Below, piece by piece: positions 7,694-15,605 of a stretch of 15,705 nt of DNA; the first letter of the stretch is position 1, and each line of letters begins with the position of its first letter. The stretch lies in assembly GCA_018399915.1 (NCBI GenBank), contig JAGYNW010000022.1, positions 1 to 15,705 on the forward strand. Reading direction: 5' to 3'. The notes beneath the pieces were generated by a model. The model did not search any database. It had not been told where the DNA came from and worked only from the letters and a program-made list of their open reading frames with translations. The stretch comes from Candidatus Omnitrophota bacterium. GTDB lineage: Bacteria; Omnitrophota; Gorgyraeia; Zapsychrales; Zapsychraceae. A program made the translations under genes and the position numbers.

Positions 7694-8963
7694 ATTTTTT
7701 TTGTTTATCGGATAATGCGCTTTCAGATGCCCCGGTAATATTCTTTAACAGCTCCCATTCCGTCTTGACACGGTTCATAATATGTCCCCATACGGAATTT
7801 TCATGTTTAGTGGCCCGGGCCTGAAATTCCACGGATTCATACAACTCCAATAACCTTTGCACGCAATTCTCATGAGAATAATTCTTCACAGAGTCCCGCG
7901 TATGCTCACGCAATTTATATTTTTGATCCTCTGAGAGTTGATAATGCCAAGTAAGGGCTTTACAGAATGCCTTTTCATCATCACCAGAGATGATCCTTCC
8001 GTTTTGTTCATTACGGATTACATCCCGCGCACCAGGGGCCTCAACAGCCACAACAGGAACACCGGCTGCCATCGCTTCAACCAGCACCATCCCCTGTGTT
8101 TCACTATGCGAGCTAAATGAAAAAACATCCATGGCCTGGTAACTGTCAATCAATTCTTGCCCCTGCAGGACACCGGCCAAATGAAGCCTGTCGCCGACCC
8201 CAGCAGCATCAAATTGGGCCTTGATTTTTTTTGTGAGCGACCCTTTGCCAACCACTAAAAAATGCACATCTTGGCGTGACTGCAAAAAAGAGGAAACCGT
8301 ACGGGACAAGAATTCCAGGTTCTTTTCTGTCTCAAGCCGGCCCACATGACCGATCAAATACGCTGATCCCGGGATATCAAACCGCCCGCGGATGTTCTGC
8401 CCTGCACCCCTGGCATAAGCCGCGACATCAATGCTTGTCGGAATAATGGCTAAGGGTGTACGGACTTCTCTGTCCTTCAATACGTCATAAACACTTTGCG
8501 TGGGAACAATAACCCTGTCTGTCAAGTTCGCGTATCCGCAGGACAGGCCGATAACAAAACGTTTGACCTGCTCATTGTGCACGGGCAGATAATGCAAGTA
8601 CTGTTCAAACATCGTGTGATAGGTAAACACCAGCGGCAATTCATACTGACGCGCCAAACGCAGAGCCAGATCTCCCATTAAAAACGGATGATGACTGTGC
8701 ACAATATCCGGATGAAAACTCTTCATTATCTTAGAAAGGATGCCCGGCACTGGCAGGTTCACGGAAAAGTCGGTCTGGTTAAATTTTTGCAAAGCAGGCA
8801 AACGGATCACATAGCCTTCGTTCTTGGGCGCATCCTTAAAGGCGGGTGCCGCAATAAGCACCTTATGCCCTTCTTTTCGGAGATTTTCCGAAAAGGTGCT
8901 GATCGATTTCTCAACGCCTCCCACGATCGGCGTATATGTATTAGTCATCATTAAAATATTCAT
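7686..8963 (-). CDS. GT4-family glycosyltransferase, diacylglycerol glucosyltransferase-like
   Basis: A 425-residue GT-B glycosyltransferase of family 4, which transfers a sugar from a nucleotide-activated donor, keeping the anomeric configuration. Seen: the N-terminal GGVEKS loop (residues 15-20), HSHHPFLMG (89-97) and YHTMFEQYLHYLP (115-127), which recall the acceptor half of bacterial 1,2-diacylglycerol 3-glucosyltransferases; the donor half has GHVGRLETEKN (205-215) and the EX7E motif (Glu288, Glu296) followed by AMAAGVPVVA. A charged tail of about 45 residues follows the usual end of the fold. The protein is probably peripheral on the inner face of the membrane. The ATG lies 8 bases after the VTT gene with only a weak ribosome site, and its end overlaps the phosphohydrolase gene by 8 bases. 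Glycolipid synthesis is the favoured role from motif resemblance and neighbours; mannosyl- or other sugar transfer to lipid acceptors is equally possible. Confidence 0.9.
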   Translation of the reverse strand: MNILMMTNTYTPIVGGVEKSISTFSENLRKEGHKVLIAAPAFKDAPKNEGYVIRLPALQKFNQTDFSVNLPVPGILSKIMKSFHPDIVHSHHPFLMGDLALRLARQYELPLVFTYHTMFEQYLHYLPVHNEQVKRFVIGLSCGYANLTDRVIVPTQSVYDVLKDREVRTPLAIIPTSIDVAAYARGAGQNIRGRFDIPGSAYLIGHVGRLETEKNLEFLSRTVSSFLQSRQDVHFLVVGKGSLTKKIKAQFDAAGVGDRLHLAGVLQGQELIDSYQAMDVFSFSSHSETQGMVLVEAMAAGVPVVAVEAPGARDVIRNEQNGRIISGDDEKAFCKALTWHYQLSEDQKYKLREHTRDSVKNYSHENCVQRLLELYESVEFQARATKHENSVWGHIMNRVKTEWELLKNITGASESALSDKQKKYE

Positions 8964-8971
8964 ATTATTTT

Positions 8972-9541
8972 TTACTTAAGCATATAACTGCTCAAAGAAT
9001 CGCCCGCGAATACCAAAATGAAGCAGGCCGGCAACATTCCCAGCAAAGTCGCAACGATATAATCCCCATATCGGACCTTGGTCACAGCTAAAATCATATT
9101 TTGCATATCAAACATAATATTGGGGATGACCCGGACCAACACAACCGAAACAAACCCATGCTTTTCGATAGTTCCGCGGATCTTCTTAACCTTACCTTTT
9201 AGCCGACGTTCAATCTTTTCTCTAAAAAAATACCGCGCAATCAAAAACTCAAAGCTAGCACAAAGAAAAACAGCACTGATGACATAAATCAAACCCGGCA
9301 ATCCCCAAAGGACACCGGCTATGGTTACCATAACACTCATCGGAATAAAGAAAACGATGCGGATTTGAAAGATCAGAATAAAAAAAACAGGACTCCAGAA
9401 TCCCCAAGACCTGATCCATTCCTTCAATGTATCAATTGTAAAATCACTTTGGCTTTTAATGGCCCACGCGAGCCCTGCGATCAGAAGGACAGAAAACGCC
9501 CACCCGAATATGATTTTTTTATTATAACCGGACAATGCCAT
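8972..9541 (-). CDS. TVP38/TMEM64 (VTT/DedA-type) membrane protein
   Basis: A 189-residue polytopic membrane protein of the VTT (SNARE-associated Golgi) family. Seen: an N-terminal helix (residues 10-28), a segment SWGFWSPVFFILIFQIRI, then the family core FIPMSVMVTIAGVLWG (65-80) with its re-entrant loop, a helix at 83-104, and the second conserved block VRVIPNIMFDMQNMILAVTK (136-155) with the Arg-Pro pair, ending in a last helix (160-178). Family members DedA, YqjA, TMEM41B and VMP1 act in phospholipid movement or carrier-lipid recycling across the cytoplasmic membrane. The start ATG shares one base with the stop of the DUF502 gene (TAATG), indicating translational coupling; there is no good ribosome site of its own. 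A lipid-transport role for the whole operon is inferred. Confidence 0.88.
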   Translation of the reverse strand: MALSGYNKKIIFGWAFSVLLIAGLAWAIKSQSDFTIDTLKEWIRSWGFWSPVFFILIFQIRIVFFIPMSVMVTIAGVLWGLPGLIYVISAVFLCASFEFLIARYFFREKIERRLKGKVKKIRGTIEKHGFVSVVLVRVIPNIMFDMQNMILAVTKVRYGDYIVATLLGMLPACFILVFAGDSLSSYMLK

Positions 9542-10158
9542 TATTTTGAAACAACCCCGCCTGAAAGAATAAATGTAACCGCTTTATCCACTCCCATGTT
9601 CAATTCTTTGACCTTTTCTTTGGGGGCCCAATAAACAAACCCGGAAAAAGGTGTCGGTGCCAGCGGCACAAAAACACAGACATATTTTTCCGGAAGATCG
9701 ATCTCAAGGTCGTCAAAGTTCTCATTGGTAATAAATCCCAACGACCACGAACCCTGGGTAGGAAATTCTACTAGAACCACTTTCCTGAAACGCTTACTCT
9801 TCGATTCCTCAGAAAAAAGAAATCCGGATAATTTTTTAGCCGAAGGATAAATATGAGCGACCAATGGTACTTTTTTAAAAAATTTATCGATAAGAAGCGA
9901 TAGCCAACGGCCCATCACAAACCGGGAAAACAGCCCAAACACAAATATTACAAACAAAAGTACAATTAACCCGAGACCGGGTATGGTAAAATCATATTCA
10001 GCTAAAAGATAACTTTGAATATGTTTTCCGACCAAATTATCGGCCAGTTGAAAAATCAGATAAAGAAGATAAATAGTAATGAAGACCGGGAATAACGTGG
10101 CGATCCCGGTCCAAAAGACTTTTTTTATCCACTCACCGAGCCTTCCGTTTATTTTCAT
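9541..10158 (-). CDS. DUF502 family membrane protein
   Basis: A 205-residue membrane protein of the DUF502 family, whose function is unknown. Seen: a first helix just after the N-terminus (WTGIATLFPVFITIYLLYLIF), a second (GLGLIVLLFVIFVFGLF), and the conserved soluble part: IYPSAKKLSGFLF, EFPTQGSWSLGFIT, VFVPLAPTPFSGF and a closing ILSGG. The start chosen is the ATG at 10156-10158, preceded by AGGA at 11 bases. The frame extends to a GTG at 10188, but that has no ribosome site and would add ten mainly basic residues not typical of the family. It is the first gene of the DUF502-VTT-GT4-phosphohydrolase unit; its stop overlaps the next start by one base. Confidence 0.85.
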   Translation of the reverse strand: MKINGRLGEWIKKVFWTGIATLFPVFITIYLLYLIFQLADNLVGKHIQSYLLAEYDFTIPGLGLIVLLFVIFVFGLFSRFVMGRWLSLLIDKFFKKVPLVAHIYPSAKKLSGFLFSEESKSKRFRKVVLVEFPTQGSWSLGFITNENFDDLEIDLPEKYVCVFVPLAPTPFSGFVYWAPKEKVKELNMGVDKAVTFILSGGVVSK

Positions 10159-10212
10159 AATAAATCTGTTCCTATGTCTTTTTATCACACGATATATTAA
10201 TCATAATAACAT

Positions 10213-10218
10213 ATTATA
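10213..10218 (-). promoter_or_regulatory. Possible -10 box of the four-gene envelope operon
   Basis: On the minus strand an exact TATAAT lies 55 bases upstream of the DUF502 ATG, in the only sizeable gap (10159-10338) ahead of this unit. No convincing -35 hexamer is found at 16-18 bases, so this is only a weak call. The rest of the gap is A/T-rich; it also holds a 5-base stem with a 9-base loop at 10312-10330, without a T run. Confidence 0.3.
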
Positions 10219-10338
10219 AAATCTGCCGAAAGTGAGTCTTCCCTTTAAAATACCACTTATTTCTACTTTTTTTGCGTTTTTCAATTCTTCCCTTTTTCCC
10301 GGGGACCAATTTCTCGCTGACTAATCGAGATCCTGTCA

Positions 10339-10836
10339 TTAGCTGAATTTAAGCGCGACCCATCGGCCGACATAATAACTCAGAGTGATTACAAGGCCAG
10401 CCAATAAAATATGCTCCAGCATGGGCACAATAGGATTTATCTTCTTGATTCTCCCGATGCGGTAACTCAATGATAACAAAATCAGCAGGCCCCAGATGAT
10501 ACTTAAGCCGATAGCCAGGGTTATGTCAAAAATCAAAACCGGGAACAAAAATGTCAAAGTTATAAAGAATTTAAAAAGAAAAGTGTATAATGTCGCTTTC
10601 CAGACATGAGTGTCGGAATTATGCTGCTGGGATTCTTCAGAAAGATGGATGCCGAAAGCGTCGGACAAGGCATCGGCGATGGCTATGGTGATGATGCCGC
10701 CGATGACAGCCACCCGGGATTGCGTTGAGGAATGCAAACCGACGATCAAGCCTAACGTCGTAGTCACTCCCGAAGTTGCTCCAAAATTGATGCCTACCTT
10801 CTGTGCTTTTTCTAACACGATTCTCTTCTCCTTCAT
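10339..10836 (-). CDS. Short VIT1/CCC1-like membrane protein
   Basis: A 165-residue protein resembling the VIT1/CCC1 (DUF125) family of iron and manganese transporters. Seen: helix 1 with GATSGVTTTLGLIVG (residues 19-33), helix 2 with GGIITIAIADALSDAFGIHLSEES (46-69), and three further hydrophobic segments (about 82-103, 106-126, 138-158), giving the family's five helices. Two things are odd. The long acidic metal-binding segment that plant and yeast-type members carry between helices 2 and 3 is reduced to about a dozen residues. The aspartate of the usual helix-1 DG motif is replaced by serine (Ser22). Metal transport is therefore uncertain, although the helix-2 pattern is well kept. The ATG overlaps the TGA of polymerase X by 4 bases (ATGA), and no strong ribosome site is visible, so the two are probably translated together. 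Confidence 0.75.
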   Translation of the reverse strand: MKEKRIVLEKAQKVGINFGATSGVTTTLGLIVGLHSSTQSRVAVIGGIITIAIADALSDAFGIHLSEESQQHNSDTHVWKATLYTFLFKFFITLTFLFPVLIFDITLAIGLSIIWGLLILLSLSYRIGRIKKINPIVPMLEHILLAGLVITLSYYVGRWVALKFS

Positions 10837-12554
10837 GCCCGCTTAAGCAGTGTTTTTACTGATCTGACGCTATGCGTATTGATCACATCGTTGGCTTCAA
10901 GCCATCCTCGGCGTGCTTGCCCGATACCGTAACGCATCAGCGCTAATCCATCAACACTGTGCGAATCGGTTGAGATCGCGATCTTGACCCCCATTTCCCT
11001 GGCTGCCTTGCAATAGATCGCGTTTAAATCCAGACGGTCAGGATGGGCGTTTAATTCCATAACACATCCGCGGTCTTTGGCAGCTTTCAAGATCCGCTGC
11101 ATATCAACGGCATAGGGTTTTCTTTGATTAATCAAACGGCCCGTGGGATGCGCGATAATATTCACATGCGGATTATCCATGGCTTTTATGATGCGTTCTG
11201 TTTGTTGTTTTTCGGACAAGGTGAATTTATAATGCACAGCAGCAGCAACAATATCCAATTGCTTCAAAATATTATCGGGAAGGTCAAGCGTCCCGTCTTC
11301 CAGGATATCCAGCTCTACACCTTTCAAAATGGTGAAATTTTTTTCTTTTTTATTAAGCGCATCAATTTGCTTAATTTGCTTAAGTAATCGTTTTTTATCC
11401 AACCCGTTGGCCACGCTCAAATGCCGGGAATGATCCGTGTTTGCAATGTACTGATAGCCCTGCTTTTTAGCTGCCTCGACCATTCTCTCCAAGGAGTCAT
11501 GTCCATCCGTGGCATTGGTATGCGTATGCAAATCACCCTGCATATCATCCCAAGTGATCAGTTTCGGCAATTTCCCTTTTTGCGCGGCTTTGATCTCACC
11601 CTGATTTTCACGTAACTCAGGTTCAACATAAGCCATCTTCAGAGTACGGTAAATACCTTTTTCTGTTTTGCCGGCAATGTATTTTTTCCCTTTAAAAATT
11701 CCATATTCATTAATCTTCAGATTCATCTTTAAAGCAATCTTTCTGACCGCTATATTATGTGCCTTGGAACCAGTAAAATAATGCATGGCCGAACCAAAAC
11801 TTTTCTGCGACACAACACGCAAATCTACTTGAAGCCCTGAGTGCAGTATCACGGTTGACCGGGTTTTTCCCTGGGAAACCACTCTTTGCACTTCTTCATA
11901 AGCGGCAAAACGTTTCATCATCGCCTCTCTGTTTTTACAGACAGCGAGCATATCCAGATCGCCTATTGTTTCAGCCTGCCGTCGGTAACTGCCGGCCAAG
12001 TCGATCGACTTTACGTTTTTATCTTTTTTTAAATAGGCCATTAAAGGGCGGGCGTATTCTTCAGCAATGGCTAATTTGATCCGTTTCTGGCCTTCTTTGA
12101 CCTCTTCTATTCCTTCAATAATATTTTGTTCGGTCTTAGGACCAAATCCCTTAAGATCACGGATTTGCTTTTGATGGGCGGCTTTTTTTAAATCATCAAT
12201 ATTATCAATATGCAACTGATCATAGATCGCCTTGACTTTTTTAGCACCTAACCCGGGAATGCCCATGATCCTGTTGAGCTCTTCCGGGATACTGGTCTGA
12301 AGCTCATCATAGAATTTCAATTTTCCCGTTTCAACAATCTCTTGAATCTTTTGGGCCAAATCCTTACCTATGCCCGAATATTGCGTCAGGTCCTTATCCT
12401 CAGCGATCAGATCAGAGACATTCCGTGAAAGATTCCCGATAGTTCGCGCCGCGTTCTGATAGGCACGGATCCTGAACTGATTAGCGCCTTTGAATTCTAA
12501 TATCCCGGCTATCTTCTCAAATATTTCAGCAACATCGCGGTTATGTAAAACCAT
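10833..12554 (-). CDS. polX: Bacterial DNA polymerase/3'-5' exonuclease PolX
   Basis: A 573-residue family X DNA polymerase of full bacterial length, acting in gap filling during base excision repair. Seen in order: an N-terminal helical 8-kDa-like domain with helix-hairpin-helix motifs (SGIGKDLAQKI at 60-70, GIPGLGAKKV at 98-107, GFGPKTEQNI at 136-145); the polymerase palm with GSYRR (188-192) and the three metal-binding carboxylates Asp199, Asp201 (GDLD) and Asp244 (QVDLRV); and from about 340 a PHP domain with DLHTHT (341-346), His375, Glu414, His441, His469, NAHPDRLDL (502-510) and STDSH (528-532), giving the 3'-5' exonuclease and phosphoesterase activity known in this family. All catalytic residues appear intact. 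The ATG has AAAAGGA 9 bases upstream. It starts 95 bases after the DUF72 gene and overlaps the VIT-like gene by 4 bases. Confidence 0.95.
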   Translation of the reverse strand: MVLHNRDVAEIFEKIAGILEFKGANQFRIRAYQNAARTIGNLSRNVSDLIAEDKDLTQYSGIGKDLAQKIQEIVETGKLKFYDELQTSIPEELNRIMGIPGLGAKKVKAIYDQLHIDNIDDLKKAAHQKQIRDLKGFGPKTEQNIIEGIEEVKEGQKRIKLAIAEEYARPLMAYLKKDKNVKSIDLAGSYRRQAETIGDLDMLAVCKNREAMMKRFAAYEEVQRVVSQGKTRSTVILHSGLQVDLRVVSQKSFGSAMHYFTGSKAHNIAVRKIALKMNLKINEYGIFKGKKYIAGKTEKGIYRTLKMAYVEPELRENQGEIKAAQKGKLPKLITWDDMQGDLHTHTNATDGHDSLERMVEAAKKQGYQYIANTDHSRHLSVANGLDKKRLLKQIKQIDALNKKEKNFTILKGVELDILEDGTLDLPDNILKQLDIVAAAVHYKFTLSEKQQTERIIKAMDNPHVNIIAHPTGRLINQRKPYAVDMQRILKAAKDRGCVMELNAHPDRLDLNAIYCKAAREMGVKIAISTDSHSVDGLALMRYGIGQARRGWLEANDVINTHSVRSVKTLLKRA

Positions 12555-12648
12555 AGCTCATAATCCTTTTCAAATCATATTTTTCATAACACAATCAGAT
12601 CTTGTCTGTTTCTCATCCAGCTATAATCATCCAGTCTCTTCAGGCCGT

Positions 12649-13383
12649 TCAAGTATCTAATAGATGTTCTAACTCCAAGGCATTTTTGATCGCATATCCC
12701 TCCTGATCATTATCAAAATAGATATATACCGTTTTATTTTCATTTCTCCAGGCTCCAATCTTCTCTGCCCAGCTTTTCAATCCTCTTTGATCATACGAAC
12801 CTTCATAGGCTTTCCCCGGTCCATGCAGACGTATATAAATACTATCTGCAGTAACAATCTGGGGGGTCATCTGACCTTCCAGCTCATAGAGACAAAAGGC
12901 ACACTTGTGTTTCTTCAAAAGATAATACACATCCTCGTTAAACCAGTCGTGGTTCCGGAATTCAAATACATACTCGTAATCCGGATCAAGAAATTCAAGA
13001 AAAGAACGTAAGCGCTCCTTGTTGCATTTCCATCCGGGAGGCAGCTGAAAGAGAATCGGGCCTAACTTCTTTTTCAGCATTTTCGCAATTTTGATGAAAT
13101 TCACAACTCCTTTTTGCGGATCTTTGAGTTTCTTTACGTGTGTAATATACCGGCTCGCCTTGATCGTAAAAAGAAAATCATCCGGCGTGCTGTCATGCCA
13201 ATCTTTCATGGTCGAAGATTTAGGCATACGGTAAAAAGAATTATTGATCTCCACTGACCCCAAATGTTTGACATAATAATTCAAAAAATCTTTTTTACGG
13301 ACTTTCTCCGGATAGAAAGGACCGATCCAGTGTTCATAGTGCCATCCGGAAGTCCCGATATATATTCTGGATTTCCGATTCAT
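12649..13383 (-). CDS. DUF72 family protein (YecE-like TIM barrel)
   Basis: A 244-residue cytoplasmic protein of the DUF72 family, a TIM-barrel fold of unknown function. Seen: IGTSGWHYEHW (residues 9-19), VEINNSFYRMP (44-54), FTIKASRYITH (72-82), LFQLPPGWK (111-119), VFEFRNHDW (139-147), IYIRLHGPG (182-190) and YIYFDNDQEG (220-229), that is, all the conserved strand ends of the family in order and at usual length. The ATG overlaps the stop of the nicotinate phosphoribosyltransferase gene by 4 bases (ATGA) and has GAGGG about 10 bases upstream, so it belongs to the same transcript as the NAD-salvage genes. Whether it serves NAD metabolism cannot be told from sequence. Confidence 0.88.
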   Translation of the reverse strand: MNRKSRIYIGTSGWHYEHWIGPFYPEKVRKKDFLNYYVKHLGSVEINNSFYRMPKSSTMKDWHDSTPDDFLFTIKASRYITHVKKLKDPQKGVVNFIKIAKMLKKKLGPILFQLPPGWKCNKERLRSFLEFLDPDYEYVFEFRNHDWFNEDVYYLLKKHKCAFCLYELEGQMTPQIVTADSIYIRLHGPGKAYEGSYDQRGLKSWAEKIGAWRNENKTVYIYFDNDQEGYAIKNALELEHLLDT

Positions 13384-14948
13384 TCTCTTTTATCCCTCGT
13401 GCTTTTTCCAGCTTTTGCGATCAACTCTTTTTTTAAATCAGCCAATTTCTCGGACAAAGACACATGATAAAGGTGGGGATTAATAAGTCGTTTTACGCCC
13501 TCATCTAGTTTTTCAAGGTCCTGTTGTCGTCTCTTGCGTATTTCTTCTATCTGTGGCCACGCGTAGCAACAGTGCCCCTGATCAGTGACCTGCACCAAAA
13601 GAGACTCATAAGAGGATATCTCTTTTTTAGAAAAAATACGTTTTTTATCCAGATCCACCGGATGGAAGGCTTCAAGCTTGTTGGCGGAAAAGGGCACTTT
13701 TTCTTCAAATGTCATTAAGTCCATGACCGCTTTACGCCTCTGATCGTAAATGCGCCAAACATACTTAAATCCGGGATTGATAATCTTACCCGGGGATTCA
13801 GAGAGCTTCAACGAGGGTTTCCATTCCCCATCCTGGTATATTCCGGTCAATTTGTAGACCCCATCCAGGGCTCCCGCGCCTTTAGATACCATCAGGCTTG
13901 TCCCCACACCATAGACAAGACGGCTAATCAAATGATCCGCATCCAAGCCGTTGCGGGGTGCCTCAACCCTGATCTGATTCAGAATCTGCCAAAGCACAAG
14001 TTCATCAAGCTGATTTGACAAGACAATCGAAACTTCATCAAAACCTTCGGCGTTAAGCATCTTGGCGGCCTGAACACTCAAGTAGGCAAGGTCTCCGGAA
14101 TCCAATCGAATACCTTTAGGTTGATGCCCTTTTTCTTTTAAATCCCGAAACACTTTAATGGCATTAGGGATACCACTTTGCAAAGTATCGATAGTATCAA
14201 CCAGCAAAAGGCAATCATCCGGATAAACCCCGGCATAAGCTTCAAAGGCATCCAATTCACATCTACCTAAAGCGATAAAAGCCTGTACCATACTGTGAGC
14301 ATGCGTCCCTTTTGGAGGATATCCTAAAGCATAAGAAGCGCCTGTATTGGATGAGAAGTCCGCCCCACCAATAATAGCGGCCCGTGTTCCGGCATTTGCC
14401 CCCCAGGACTGAGCCCTGCGCATCCCAAAATCGATCAATAACTGGTCTTGTCCTGCCTGACGTATCCGCGCCGCCTTTGTCGCGACGAGCGTTTGGTAAT
14501 TCAAATGATTTAATAAAGAGGATTCCAGTAGTTGCGCTACGCCTAAAGGACCCCGCACGATAACGATCGGGGTTTGGGGATGCACAAGACGTCCTTCCGG
14601 AATGGCCCAAATCGATAAACGATCGAAGGTGGCATATTTCTGCAGCCATTTTAAAAAGTCATCCTGAAAAACACAGTTACCTTTAGCATCTTTATGCGCT
14701 CGCAAATGCTGAATATCTTCACTTTGAAAAGAAACTTCTTGCATCCAGTTATAGAGGCTTTTAAGACCGGCGTTAACACAAAATCCTGACTGATGTTTTC
14801 CATAATCCGGATAATTCCGGAAAAAATAATCAAACTGTGCCGGTGTCTCATGCAGTCCTTGACGAAAATAAAGCTGCGCCATGGTAAGTTGATAAAAATC
14901 CATGAACAATATGCCTTCACTTAGCGTACGTGCCCTGGTAGACTTCAC
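13380..14948 (-). CDS. pncB: Nicotinate phosphoribosyltransferase
   Basis: A 522-residue enzyme joining nicotinate and PRPP to form nicotinate mononucleotide, with ATP hydrolysis, in the Preiss-Handler route of NAD salvage. Seen: MDFYQLTMAQLYF near the N-terminus (residues 16-28), DFGMRRAQS (173-181), the GTHAHSMVQAF block (214-224) whose His218 matches the phosphorylated histidine of the family, LVDTIDTL (249-256) and the phosphate-binding GIRLDSGDL (279-287). The C-terminal third, with a small domain and a long charged helical end, fits the longer Gram-positive-type (PncB2-like) form. The start is a GTG at 14946-14948, overlapping the nicotinamidase TGA as GTGA; AAAGGGG lies 8 bases upstream. 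The end overlaps DUF72 by 4 bases. Nicotinamide phosphoribosyltransferase (NadV) is a related family, but the adjacent nicotinamidase and the GTHAHS form favour nicotinate as substrate. Confidence 0.92.
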   Translation of the reverse strand: MKSTRARTLSEGILFMDFYQLTMAQLYFRQGLHETPAQFDYFFRNYPDYGKHQSGFCVNAGLKSLYNWMQEVSFQSEDIQHLRAHKDAKGNCVFQDDFLKWLQKYATFDRLSIWAIPEGRLVHPQTPIVIVRGPLGVAQLLESSLLNHLNYQTLVATKAARIRQAGQDQLLIDFGMRRAQSWGANAGTRAAIIGGADFSSNTGASYALGYPPKGTHAHSMVQAFIALGRCELDAFEAYAGVYPDDCLLLVDTIDTLQSGIPNAIKVFRDLKEKGHQPKGIRLDSGDLAYLSVQAAKMLNAEGFDEVSIVLSNQLDELVLWQILNQIRVEAPRNGLDADHLISRLVYGVGTSLMVSKGAGALDGVYKLTGIYQDGEWKPSLKLSESPGKIINPGFKYVWRIYDQRRKAVMDLMTFEEKVPFSANKLEAFHPVDLDKKRIFSKKEISSYESLLVQVTDQGHCCYAWPQIEEIRKRRQQDLEKLDEGVKRLINPHLYHVSLSEKLADLKKELIAKAGKSTRDKRE

Positions 14949-15538
14949 CGGAAATCCCCTTTCACCTGATCCAAAGTTAATAACTTCGCCCCTTCTTTCT
15001 GCATCTGCGCTACGGCTTTGGCCGTATCCCCCGGTTGCAACTCAACCCCCCTAACGCCATCCTGCAAAAGATTTACCGTAAATCCCCTGGCAAGCGCGTC
15101 CAGCACTGTATTTTTCACACAATAATCTGTTGCTAACCCGCCAACAAACAAATCGCTGACCCCATATGTCCGCAATAGAGATTCTAATCTTTTTCCGTTA
15201 TCATCTTGTCCCTCAAACGCGCTATATCCATCTTCCTGCCCAAAACCTTTAGATAAAATGACCGTCTGAGAAGGCAATTGTAGCCCCGGATGAAAATCTG
15301 CGCCCGCGGTTTCTCGCACACAATGATGAGGCCAATCTCCTCCGGATGATTTGAAATGAGGGGTTTCATCAGGATGCCAGTCCCGGGAGACGAATACAGG
15401 GTACCCTTTTGTCATAAAAAGTTCTATATATGCATTAAGCACCGGCACGATCTCATCACCATTCTCAATACCTAAGGCCCCTCCGGGACAAAAATCCTTT
15501 TGAACATCAATAATCAAAAGAAGCCTTTCCTTACCCAT
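14945..15538 (-). CDS. pncA: Nicotinamidase
   Basis: A 197-residue cysteine hydrolase of the isochorismatase fold that deamidates nicotinamide to nicotinate and ammonia. Seen: IIDVQKDFCPGG with the catalytic Asp11, the metal-binding run RDWHPDETPHF (Asp53, His55, His61), WPHHC (His71/72), LSKG with the catalytic Lys97, YSAFEG, and GLATDYCV with the nucleophile Cys140. The triad is complete and the length usual. The ATG has GAGGGGGA about 5 bases upstream, one of the stronger ribosome sites in the window. Its product feeds directly into the next enzyme, whose GTG start overlaps this stop by 4 bases. It is the first visible gene of the salvage unit, 67 bases after the stop of the PAS-like gene. 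Confidence 0.95.
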   Translation of the reverse strand: MGKERLLLIIDVQKDFCPGGALGIENGDEIVPVLNAYIELFMTKGYPVFVSRDWHPDETPHFKSSGGDWPHHCVRETAGADFHPGLQLPSQTVILSKGFGQEDGYSAFEGQDDNGKRLESLLRTYGVSDLFVGGLATDYCVKNTVLDALARGFTVNLLQDGVRGVELQPGDTAKAVAQMQKEGAKLLTLDQVKGDFR

Positions 15539-15605
15539 AATATCCCCCTCGGAATTTACATTAAAATGATATCGTATTTAATTTCTATTCAATCTTGTAT
15601 CTAAA

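Noticed and set aside
10159..10188. GTG at 10188 as the start of the DUF502 gene
   Set aside because: No ribosome site precedes it, and the ten added residues are mainly basic and not typical of the family; the ATG at 10158 has AGGA upstream and gives the usual N-terminus.
10312..10330. TCTCG/CGAGA stem-loop after the VIT-like gene as a terminator
   Set aside because: The stem is only 5 bases with a 9-base loop, and the minus strand continues with AATTGG rather than a T run.
14263..14649. Minus-strand open frame of 128 codons within pncB
   Set aside because: It lies wholly inside the strongly supported pncB frame, has no ribosome site and no recognisable domain; it is a shadow of that gene.
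15539..15605. Promoter directly upstream of pncA
   Set aside because: The best pair, TTGAAT and TATCAT, is spaced by 15 bases and matches poorly; transcription from within or before the PAS-like gene is just as likely.
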